DNA from: LMUY01 sp965199105
Lineage (GTDB): Bacteria; Pseudomonadota; Alphaproteobacteria; Acetobacterales; Acetobacteraceae
Direction: 5' to 3'
Assembly (NCBI GenBank): GCA_965199105.1
Contig: CBDAQO010000002.1
Coordinates: forward strand, 3,596,001-3,660,000
DNA: 64,000 bases
The notes beneath the pieces were generated by a model. It saw nothing but the letters and a program-made list of their open reading frames with translations, made no database searches and was not told where the DNA came from. Shown piece by piece: positions 54,267-64,000 of the stretch. The position numbers and the translations under genes are program-made. The stretch's first letter is position 1, and each line of letters starts with the position of its first letter.

Positions 54267-55562
54267 ATGATTACAGCAGCATCGCCCGGCCGGTCCGACC
54301 GGCCCACCCGCCAGCAGTCCAACGTGGTGCTCGCCGCCTACCTCGGCTGGACGCTGGACGCGTTCGACTTCTTCATCATGGCCTTCGTGCTGCGGGACGT
54401 GGCAGCGAGCTTCGGCGCGCCCATCCAGAGCGTGGCCTTTGCCATCACCCTCACCTTGGCGTGCCGCGCGCTCGGCGCCTTCCTGTTCGGCCGGCTGGCA
54501 GACCGCATCGGCCGCCGCCCGACGCTGATGATCAACGTGCTGACCTACTCGCTGCTCGAGTTCTTCTCCGGCCTGGCGCCAAGCCTGACGGCGTTCCTCA
54601 TCCTGCGCGCGCTCTACGGCGTGGCGATGGGCGGCGAGTGGGGCGTCGGCGCCTCGCTCACCATGGAGAGCATCCCGGCGAAGTGGCGCGGGCCGGTCTC
54701 GGGCCTGCTGCAGGCCGGTTATCCCAGTGGCTACCTGCTCGCCTCGGTGCTGTATTTCGCCCTGCCGCTGATCGGCTGGCGCGGCATGTTCATGGTCGGC
54801 GTGCTGCCGGCGCTGCTGGTGTTCTTCATCCGCCGCAACGTGCCCGAGAGCCCGGACTGGCTGGCGCGCACCCCGATGGAGCGCAAGGTCAGCATCTGGG
54901 GCGTGCTGCGGCAGCATGCCGGGCTGGTGGCGTTCGCCGCCGTGGTGATGATGGCGTTCAACTTCTTCAGCCATGGTTCGCAGGACCTCTACCCAAGCCA
55001 GTTCCTGGGCGCGCAACACGGCCTGGCGCCGCACACCATTTCGGTCATCACCATCATCGCCAACGTCGGCGCCATGCTCGGCGGCATCGGCTTCGGCATC
55101 CTGTCGCAGCGCATCGGGCGCAAATGGGCCATCATCATCGCGGCCCTGCTGGCGCTGCCGGTGCTGCGGCTGTGGGCGTTCTCCACCACCACCGTCACCC
55201 TGGGCATAGGCGCGTTCCTGATGCAGGTCTGCGTGCAGGGCGCCTGGGGCGTGGTGCCGGTGTACCTGAACGAGCTGTCACCCGCCTCCATCCGCGGCAC
55301 CTTCCCGGGGCTGGTCTACCAGCTTGGCAACTTCCTGGCCTCCGCCAATGCCAACATCCAGGTGTGGCTGGCCGGCCAATATGGCGGCAACTACGGCATG
55401 GCGTTGGCCATCGTCATCGGCACGGTCGCCGTCGCCATCGCCGTGCTGGTGGCACTCGGGCGCGAGCCAAAGGGCACCCGGATGGGCGCCGACCCGGACG
55501 TGGCGCTCGCCTCCTCGACCCGGCAGGACCTGGCGGGCGGGCCGCAGGCAATCGCCACCTAG
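54267..55562 (+). CDS. MFS transporter (sugar acid/aromatic acid:proton symporter type)
   Basis: A 431-residue transporter with twelve predicted membrane helices. The loop 2-3 signature GRLADRIGRRPTLM, the N-terminal AAYLGWTLDAFDFFIMAFVL (with membrane aspartates) and MGGEWGVGASL are typical of the sialate/lactate/aromatic acid symporter branch. The substrate is unknown. ATG 54267 follows the exonuclease gene by 48 bases. It is convergent with the small antitoxin-like gene. Confidence 0.88.
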   Translation: MITAASPGRSDRPTRQQSNVVLAAYLGWTLDAFDFFIMAFVLRDVAASFGAPIQSVAFAITLTLACRALGAFLFGRLADRIGRRPTLMINVLTYSLLEFFSGLAPSLTAFLILRALYGVAMGGEWGVGASLTMESIPAKWRGPVSGLLQAGYPSGYLLASVLYFALPLIGWRGMFMVGVLPALLVFFIRRNVPESPDWLARTPMERKVSIWGVLRQHAGLVAFAAVVMMAFNFFSHGSQDLYPSQFLGAQHGLAPHTISVITIIANVGAMLGGIGFGILSQRIGRKWAIIIAALLALPVLRLWAFSTTTVTLGIGAFLMQVCVQGAWGVVPVYLNELSPASIRGTFPGLVYQLGNFLASANANIQVWLAGQYGGNYGMALAIVIGTVAVAIAVLVALGREPKGTRMGADPDVALASSTRQDLAGGPQAIAT

Positions 55563-55589
55563 CGGGGTCCTCCAAGCACGATCCAGTTG

Positions 55590-55880
55590 CTAGCTCACTG
55601 CGGTTGGGTCCACTGGCTCCGTCGCGTGGGTTGCCGGCTCAAACCCGTTCTCCAAGGCTTTCAGCGCCGCTGCAGCCAACACCTTGGCCTTGTCGTCATC
55701 GGGCGTGTGAATAGCCTCACCATCGCTGTCGGGATACCAGCCCGGGACCTCGGCGACGACTTGGTAGCCCTCCTCAGACGCATAGACCTGCGCCCTGGTA
55801 TCGCGATGCAGCACCTCATGCGTCTTGGGGTGAAGCCTTGCACCAGAGGCGCGGCCGATGGGATCGGTATGGGCCGTCAT
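55590..55880 (-). CDS. Small MqsA/YgiT N-terminal-like protein, orphan
   Basis: A 96-residue acidic protein. The segment LHPKTHEVLHRDTRAQVYA, followed by PGWYPDSDGEAIHTPDD, resembles the N-terminal part of MqsA/YgiT-type antitoxins. The usual CxxC zinc pairs are missing and no helix-turn-helix domain follows. No MqsR-like toxin lies next to it. It could be a shortened orphan antitoxin or a solo-domain protein. The similarity is judged by eye. Confidence 0.55.
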   Translation of the reverse strand: MTAHTDPIGRASGARLHPKTHEVLHRDTRAQVYASEEGYQVVAEVPGWYPDSDGEAIHTPDDDKAKVLAAAALKALENGFEPATHATEPVDPTAVS

Positions 55881-56019
55881 GAAGCACCTAATGATTGACC
55901 AGGCCCGACCATAACGCTCGGCAGTTTACAGGGGGTTAAAGCAGCCGGCCCGGCTTCGGCTCAGGAGGCCATCTCGCAGTGACCATGAAGCGCTTATGAG
56001 CGCTAACCTATTGGTTTGA

Positions 56020-56095
<76 letters not shown>

Positions 56096-56145
56096 ACGCG
56101 GACGGAGGTATAGGCAGGCACGGCGGATTAGGAAAGCCCCCGCAG

Positions 56146-57093
56146 TCACCCCGCGGTGCGATCCTCGGTGATCAACGCCGCCAGCCGGTGGCCGGACAGC
56201 CAGGCGCATTCCACCCGCGGGCCGAGCAGCCAGTCGCCGCACGCGCCCAGTGCCAGGGTGGGGTTCCAGAGCGCGTCCGGCCCCGCGGCGCCGGAGCGGG
56301 CGTAGCGCCAGCGATGCGCGGTACCTGCCAGTGGTGGCAGTGGCGCTTGGCCGACCTCGGTGAAGAACTCTTCCAGCAGGCGCGGGAAGATCGTCTCCGG
56401 CGTTTCCTCCAAATGCTGCCTGGACCACTCGGGGCTGGCATGCACCACCCAGCTTTCCGGCCCGCCTCGCGCCGGCTTGGCCGAGTTGCGCGCCGCCCAG
56501 TCGACCGCGCCGCCAGCGCGCACCACGTCGGGCGACACGGGCAGGCGGTCGGCGAACGCCGCCATCACGGTCCAGCAGGGCTCGGATCGGGTTGCCGCCG
56601 CCAACGCAGCGGCCGCCGGGTCGGCAGTGGCCAGCAACGGGGCGGCCTGTTCCGCCGGCACGGCGACCACGGCGGCGTCAAAGCCGGCTTCGTCCACATC
56701 CTTGCCGCGCACCCGCCAGCGCCCGCCCTCTCGCTCCAGGCCCGTCACCGTCGCGCCGAAGCGAACCTCCACAAGGCTCGCCAGATGCTTCAGCGGCGCG
56801 TTCATGGCGGGCGTGCCGACCCAGGCGTGACCGCCCGCCGCAGGCCAGGGCGCCACCAGGCCGTCGCGATGCCATTGCGCCACCTCCGCGGCGAACGCCG
56901 GGTCGCGGGCGGTGAAATACTGTGCGCCGTGGTCGAACACCGCCTCGCCCAGCGGCGTGGCGATGCGCCGGGTGGCCATGCGCCCGCCCGGGCCGCGGCC
57001 CTTGTCGAACAGCGCCGGCGCGTGCCCGGCCTGCTGCAGCCGCCAGGCGCAGGCGAGTCCGGCCAACCCGGCCCCGACGACGGCGATCCGCAT
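56146..57093 (-). CDS. Renalase-like FAD-dependent oxidoreductase
   Basis: A 315-residue flavoprotein. The N-terminal dinucleotide fold AVVGAGLAGLACAWRLQQAG with DKGRGPGGRM, and a C-terminal GACGDWLLGPRVECAWLSG, are typical of bacterial renalase/amine-oxidase-like proteins, some of which oxidise isomers of NAD(P)H. It lies seven bases after the secA stop on the same strand, so it is probably co-transcribed with secA. The substrate is not known. Confidence 0.87.
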   Translation of the reverse strand: MRIAVVGAGLAGLACAWRLQQAGHAPALFDKGRGPGGRMATRRIATPLGEAVFDHGAQYFTARDPAFAAEVAQWHRDGLVAPWPAAGGHAWVGTPAMNAPLKHLASLVEVRFGATVTGLEREGGRWRVRGKDVDEAGFDAAVVAVPAEQAAPLLATADPAAAALAAATRSEPCWTVMAAFADRLPVSPDVVRAGGAVDWAARNSAKPARGGPESWVVHASPEWSRQHLEETPETIFPRLLEEFFTEVGQAPLPPLAGTAHRWRYARSGAAGPDALWNPTLALGACGDWLLGPRVECAWLSGHRLAALITEDRTAG

Positions 57094-57099
57094 CGGCCG

Positions 57100-59814
<2,715 letters not shown>

Positions 59815-60001
59815 GATGGGTCCGGTACGAACGCGGAGCCCTGAAATAAGAGCCGCACCCCGCCGGGTCAACGCGGCCGGGCTGCGACGGGCATGAAGGA
59901 TTGCTCACCCCCTGGAACTTTCCTTCCCAGCAAGCTTCCGCCATAACCCCGTGGCCTGACCCGCCGCCTGGCGCGGGTCCAACCCATTCGAGGCTCGCCC
60001 C

Positions 60002-61012
60002 ATGCGTCTGTCGCTTCCCGTTGCGGCCGCCCTGCTATGCTCCCCGCTGATGCCCGCGATGGCTTTCGCACAGGCGACGCCGCCCACCGCCGCCAGCCCG
60101 GCGCCCGCGGCAGCCGCCGCGGCTCCACCGGCCGCCGCCGGCGCTCCGACAGCCGCCGCGACCCAAGCCGCACCGCCGGCCGACCCGGTGGTCGCAAAGG
60201 TCGGCGGCACCGAAATCCACCTCAGCGACCTCTCCGAGGCGGCGCAGACCCTGCCCGACGAGATGCGGTCCATGCCGCCCCAGGTGCTCTACCCCATGTT
60301 GCTCGACCAGATGGTCGACCGGCAAGCGCTGGTGATCCAGGCCGACAAGGAGGGGCTGGAGAAGCAGCCGCAGGTGGAAAAGGCGCTGGACCGGGCGCGC
60401 GACCAGGTGCTGCAGAACGCCATCCTCACCCAGGAAATCGGCCCCTTGGTGACCGATGCCGCGCTGCACGCGAAGTATGACGCCGAATACGCCAACAAGC
60501 CCGGCGAGGAGGAGGTGCACGCGCGCCACATCCTGGTGCCGACCGAGGACGAGGCCAAGAAGATCATCGCGCAGCTCGACAAGGGCGCCGACTTCGCCAC
60601 CCTCGCCAAGCAGCAGAGCAAGGACCCGGGCGCGCAGAACGGCGGCGACCTCGGCTGGTTCAAGAAGGGCGACATGGTGCCCGAGTTCGCCACCGCCGCC
60701 TTCGCCCTGCAGCCGGGCAAATACACCGAGACGCCGGTGAAGACGCAGTTCGGCTACCACGTCATCAAGGTCGAGGAGACCCGGGTGTCCGCGCCGCCGA
60801 CCTTCGAGCAGTCCCGCGCCGAATTGCGGCAGCAGGTGATCCAGGCCGGGGTGAAGCAAGCGCTGGAGAAGGCCCGTGCCGGCTTGCCGATCGAGAAGTT
60901 CAACGTGGACGGCACGCCCATGACGGCCGCCGCTGCCACGCCGGAGCCGACCAGCACGCCCACCACCGACATGCCGCCCACCCCGGGCACGCCGCCAGCC
61001 ACCCCGAAGTAG
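60002..61012 (+). CDS. Periplasmic parvulin-type peptidyl-prolyl isomerase
   Basis: A 336-residue foldase of the PrsA/SurA group. A signal peptide of about 23 residues is followed by an alanine/proline-rich linker to about residue 60, a SurA-like N-domain, and a PPIC domain at about 165-262 (EEVHARHILVPTEDEAKKII, GGDLGWFKKGDMVPEF, TQFGYHVIKVEE). A proline/threonine-rich tail ends the protein. It helps envelope proteins fold after Sec export. argJ follows after ten bases. Confidence 0.93.
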   Translation: MRLSLPVAAALLCSPLMPAMAFAQATPPTAASPAPAAAAAAPPAAAGAPTAAATQAAPPADPVVAKVGGTEIHLSDLSEAAQTLPDEMRSMPPQVLYPMLLDQMVDRQALVIQADKEGLEKQPQVEKALDRARDQVLQNAILTQEIGPLVTDAALHAKYDAEYANKPGEEEVHARHILVPTEDEAKKIIAQLDKGADFATLAKQQSKDPGAQNGGDLGWFKKGDMVPEFATAAFALQPGKYTETPVKTQFGYHVIKVEETRVSAPPTFEQSRAELRQQVIQAGVKQALEKARAGLPIEKFNVDGTPMTAAAATPEPTSTPTTDMPPTPGTPPATPK

Positions 61013-61022
61013 CCCGCCCCCA

Positions 61023-62237
61023 ATGGCCGTCACCGCCGTATCCCCGCTGGCCGTCGCGCTGCCTGGCCTGCCGCCGATCGCTGGCGTCCGCCTGGGTGCG
61101 GCGGCGGCTGGAATCCGCTACCGCGGCCGCACCGACCTGGTGATGGTGGAACTCGCCGCCGGGTCGACGGTGGCGGGCGTGTTCACCCGCAACAAGTGCC
61201 CGGGCGCGCCGATCGACTGGTGCCGCACCGCGCTGGCGGGGGGTCGCGCGCGCGGGCTGGTGGTCAATGCCGGCAACGCCAACGTGTTCACCGGCGCGCG
61301 CGGCCGCGATACGGTCGAGGCGACAGCGGCGGCGGCCTCCAGCCTTCTGGGCTGCCCCGCGAGCGAGGTGTTCCTCGCCAGCACCGGGGTGATCGGCGAG
61401 GTGCTGCCCCACGAGCGGATCACGGCCGCCTTGCCCGGCTTGCACGCCACGCTCGCGCCGGACGCGTGGGAGCCGGCGGCGCGCGGCATCATGACCACCG
61501 ACACCTTCCCCAAGGCGGCCACCCGGGTGCTCGAGCTCGGCGGCAAACCGGTCCGCATCAGCGGGTTCGCTAAAGGCAGCGGCATGATCGCGCCGGACAT
61601 GGCCACCATGCTGTGCTTCGTCTTCACCGACGCCGCCTTCCCCGCCCCCCTGCTGCAGGACATGCTGGCCACCGCGACCGCCGGCAGCTTCAACTGCACC
61701 ACCGTCGACAGCGACACCTCCACCAGCGACACCATCCTGCTGTTCGCCACCGGTGCCGCTGGTCCTGCCCCCGCCGACCCGGCGCCGTTCGCCGCCGCCC
61801 TGCACGACCTGCTGCTGGAGTTGGCGCTGCAGGTGGTGCGCGACGGCGAGGGCGCGCAGAAGCTGATCCAGATCGACGTGACCGGCGCGGTGGATGACGG
61901 CTCGGCCAAGCGCATCGGCATGGCCATCGCGAACTCCCCGCTGGTCAAAACCGCCATCGCCGGCGAGGACGCCAATTGGGGCCGCATCGTGATGGCGGTC
62001 GGCAAGGCGGGCGAGCCGGCGGACCGGGACAAGCTCTGCATCGGCGTCGGCGGCACCTGGATGGCGCGCGACGGCAGCGTGGTGCCGGGCTACGACGAAG
62101 CGCCGGTGATCGCCCACATGCGCGGGCGCGAGATCACCATCGCGGTCGAACTGGGGCTCGGCACCGGCCGCGCCCGGGTCTGGACCTGCGACCTGACGCA
62201 TGGCTACATCGACATCAACGGGTCATACCGCTCCTAG
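61023..62237 (+). CDS. argJ: Bifunctional glutamate N-acetyltransferase/ornithine acetyltransferase ArgJ
   Basis: A 404-residue enzyme of the cyclic arginine pathway. It moves acetyl from N-acetylornithine to glutamate. It self-cleaves before the nucleophile T195 in KGSGMIAPDMATML. RNKCPGAPIDWCR, VNAGNANVFTG and a C-terminal YIDINGSYRS are standard. Whether it also uses acetyl-CoA cannot be read from sequence. It is probably co-transcribed with the foldase gene. Confidence 0.96.
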   Translation: MAVTAVSPLAVALPGLPPIAGVRLGAAAAGIRYRGRTDLVMVELAAGSTVAGVFTRNKCPGAPIDWCRTALAGGRARGLVVNAGNANVFTGARGRDTVEATAAAASSLLGCPASEVFLASTGVIGEVLPHERITAALPGLHATLAPDAWEPAARGIMTTDTFPKAATRVLELGGKPVRISGFAKGSGMIAPDMATMLCFVFTDAAFPAPLLQDMLATATAGSFNCTTVDSDTSTSDTILLFATGAAGPAPADPAPFAAALHDLLLELALQVVRDGEGAQKLIQIDVTGAVDDGSAKRIGMAIANSPLVKTAIAGEDANWGRIVMAVGKAGEPADRDKLCIGVGGTWMARDGSVVPGYDEAPVIAHMRGREITIAVELGLGTGRARVWTCDLTHGYIDINGSYRS

Positions 62238-62240
62238 ACC

Positions 62241-62341
62241 AAGACCGGCTCAGATAGAGTCGCCGGTCATGGTCTAGCTCCTTGTTTTGGCGAGCATGTT
62301 TACCAATCAAGTGACTTCACTTGATGCGGTCATGCTCTAGG
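62241..62341. repeat. Intergenic palindromic element between convergent genes
   Basis: Two nested inverted repeats fill the gap. The first has GACCA/TGGTC outer arms and ACCGG/CCGGT inner arms. The second has GAGCATG at about 62293 pairing with CATGCTC at about 62332, around a perfect TCAAGTGACTTCACTTGA. The layout is like dispersed palindromic intergenic repeats of alphaproteobacteria and could also stop transcription from both sides. Confidence 0.6.
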
Positions 62342-63346
62342 TCAGACCCTGATGCTGCCCTCCGCGTCCGGCCCGGCGACGCCCGTCTTGCGCCACGCCT
62401 GCCGCCCTTCCAGCATCTGCCACGCCAGCAAGGCCGGCACACCCACGGTCAGGTCGCGCGCGCGCCGGATCAGCGAGAGCGCCAAGGAGGCATCCGGCGT
62501 CACGCCGAACCAGCCGCCCAGCAGCACCAAGCCGCCTTCCTGCACGCCCACCGCGTTGGGGACCATGAAGGCCACGCTGCGCATGCCATACAGCAGGCTG
62601 TCGATCACGATGGCGGCCGGCAGCGTGATCGGGACGCCCATCAAGCCGAGCGTGAGCCATGCTTCCACGCCGCTGCCCAGCCACGTGACCAGGTGCAGCG
62701 AGGTGGCCAGCAGCAGCGCCCGCGGCCGGGCGTGCAGCTCGGCGATCACCGCCTGCACCGCGCCCGCCCCGCCCACGTCACGGCCGAGGAACTCGCGCGC
62801 CAACCGCGCGCCCATCCGCTCGACCAACCCGGCCCCGCGCGCCTGCAGGGCGATAAAGGCGGCGACCGCGGCGCTCATCAGGGCCAGGCCAGCGAGCACG
62901 GGCAGGGCAAAGCTGTTCGGCCGCAACCGCTCCATCAGCAGCAGCCCGATGGCCGTGTAGGCGAGCTGCGCCACCAGTTCGGCCGTCACGTCCACCACGG
63001 TCGACCCGGCGGCGAACGCGCCCGGCACCCCGGTGAGCGCCAGCGCGCGGGCGCCAAACACGAAGCCGCCCACCTGGGACAGCGGCAGCGCCTCGGCCGC
63101 CGAGTCCCGGATGGTGCGCGCCCAGATGAAGCGCGGCAGGGCGGCAAACGGGCGCCCCCGCGCCAGCACCCACCAGCCCGCGCCCATCAGGCAGATCAAC
63201 AGCAGGTTAACCGCCACCACGACCAGGAACCCGCCGACCCCCAGCACGGCGGCGCTGTGCCAGATCGCGCCCAGCCCATGGGAGAGCACCAGGAGTGTGA
63301 CAACCCCCAGCCCGGCGAGCAGGCCGAGGAGCGCCAGTCCCTTCAA
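62342..63346 (-). CDS. HpnL/lysylphosphatidylglycerol synthase-TM type flippase-like protein
   Basis: A 334-residue inner-membrane protein with seven or eight hydrophobic helices. The segment SQVGGFVFGARALALTGVP and the C-terminal FMVPNAVGVQEGGLVLLGG are typical of the HpnL/UPF0104 group, linked to hopanoid or lipid transport. TTG 63346 overlaps the upstream stop (TTGA) and gives a normal N-terminus; no ATG fits, since the longer frame runs antisense-like through the ferritin-like gene. No other hopanoid genes are in view. Confidence 0.8.
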   Translation of the reverse strand: MKGLALLGLLAGLGVVTLLVLSHGLGAIWHSAAVLGVGGFLVVVAVNLLLICLMGAGWWVLARGRPFAALPRFIWARTIRDSAAEALPLSQVGGFVFGARALALTGVPGAFAAGSTVVDVTAELVAQLAYTAIGLLLMERLRPNSFALPVLAGLALMSAAVAAFIALQARGAGLVERMGARLAREFLGRDVGGAGAVQAVIAELHARPRALLLATSLHLVTWLGSGVEAWLTLGLMGVPITLPAAIVIDSLLYGMRSVAFMVPNAVGVQEGGLVLLGGWFGVTPDASLALSLIRRARDLTVGVPALLAWQMLEGRQAWRKTGVAGPDAEGSIRV

Positions 63347-64000
63347 GCAGCCCGCTTGAGCTGCGGCCGCCGCCGGTCCCACAGCCGCAGCCCGCGCAAC
63401 GCCAGGTCCGCCACGGCGGGCAGTAGGCGCGGCTGCATCAGGTCGGGGTCGAAGACGTTCATGCGGCGGGCGTTCTCGCGGTAGCAATCCTCCACGAACT
63501 GCCGGAAGCTGAAGCCGTCCAGGAACAGGTTGGCCTGGGTGACGGCGAAGTCCTTGCCGTCATTGGGTTGCTGCCCACGCCGCACCATGCCGAGCAGCCG
63601 GCTCGCGGCACGGCCGTAGAACCAGGCCGACTTCAGTGCCCGCGTCGGCGCCACATGCCCGCGGCGCTTTTCCCGCCAAGCCATGTAGTTGATGAAGAAG
63701 ACGATGTGTCGCGTCTCCTCCTGCATCAGCACATCGAAGATTTCGAACATGGCCTCGGGCAGGAACTCCGACTCCCGCGCCGTCTTGAACGCGCCGAAGC
63801 CCAGGAACGCGTCCAGGCACTCGCCGAAGCCGAAATCGATGAACGCCGTCTCGAGGTCGGGCGGGAACGCGTCGAGCGGTTGCTTGGTCGCGTTCAGCCC
63901 GTAGCGGTCGATCATCACCTGGATCAGCTTGGCGTGCCGGGTCTCTTCCACACCCTGCAGCGCCACCGCGTCGCGCACGATGGGGTCGGTCACCTGCGGC
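63343..64000 (-). CDS. Ferritin-like domain protein (partial, 5' end beyond window)
   Basis: At least 216 residues of a di-iron, ferritin-like helical protein. Two ExxH-type motifs, EETRHAKLIQVMIDRYG and QEETRHIVFFINYMAW, can form a metal site. The frame has a GTG at 63993 but stays open to the window edge and probably begins outside. Its stop overlaps the flippase TTG. Function is unknown; a desaturase- or oxygenase-like role in lipid modification would fit the neighbour, but this is inference. Confidence 0.75.
   Translation of the reverse strand, partial: PQVTDPIVRDAVALQGVEETRHAKLIQVMIDRYGLNATKQPLDAFPPDLETAFIDFGFGECLDAFLGFGAFKTARESEFLPEAMFEIFDVLMQEETRHIVFFINYMAWREKRRGHVAPTRALKSAWFYGRAASRLLGMVRRGQQPNDGKDFAVTQANLFLDGFSFRQFVEDCYRENARRMNVFDPDLMQPRLLPAVADLALRGLRLWDRRRPQLKRAA

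Overview
The window comes from the chromosome of a flagellated, high-GC alphaproteobacterium. The best fit is Rhodospirillales, probably the Acetobacteraceae. Supporting signs are the gene content and order of the flagellar block (flgF-flgG-flgA-flgH divergent from fliL-fliM-DUF6468-like-motE), a CtrA-type site upstream of the flagellin gene, the FAD/Liv/CobW gene families, a HpnL-like flippase, and strongly GC-biased codons outside the flagellar block. The species cannot be named from the sequence alone.

Layout. 0-5 kb: flagellin, a flavin reductase and a SWIM/SNF2 helicase. 5-6 kb: a stretch with no recognisable gene. 6-17.5 kb: rod and L-ring genes on the minus strand; on the plus strand fliL, fliM, a DUF6468-like gene, motE, cheY, cheZ and a 964-residue repeat protein, followed by speD-speE for spermidine. 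17.5-23.6 kb: an insertion-sequence graveyard. It holds a nearly intact IS66 element sitting inside the remnant of a second IS66 transposase gene, then frameshifted IS481 and IS630 transposases and a broken HxlR-type regulator. 23.6-31.5 kb (minus strand): chemoreceptor, TelA, VWA protein, zinc-ribbon/FHA protein, a four-TM membrane protein with two extracytoplasmic helical domains, and a coiled-coil protein. Three of these resemble the VWA/FHA/GlnX part of the actinobacterial PknG-type phosphosignalling clusters, but no kinase, phosphatase or GlnH-like protein is present here.

31.6-45 kb: mainly single metabolic genes. They include a quinone oxidoreductase, an MRJP-like protein, a metallophosphoesterase, a glycosyltransferase, and an amidohydrolase/CobW/amine oxidase/cupin/tautomerase group. 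45-53 kb (minus strand): a tightly overlapping nine-gene operon joining a complete Liv-type ABC transporter to a thioesterase, an oxidoreductase, an acyl-CoA synthetase and a VOC protein, which looks like uptake and CoA activation of an organic acid. 53-64 kb: housekeeping genes (exonuclease III, MFS transporter, tRNA-Lys, SecA, a parvulin foldase, ArgJ) and a flippase/ferritin-like pair cut by the right edge.

The flagellar operon encodes both the motor switch (FliM, FliL, MotE) and its chemotaxis input and off-switch (CheY, CheZ). The TelA/VWA/FHA module is the most unusual part: it has sensor and phosphopeptide-reader parts but no visible writer enzyme.
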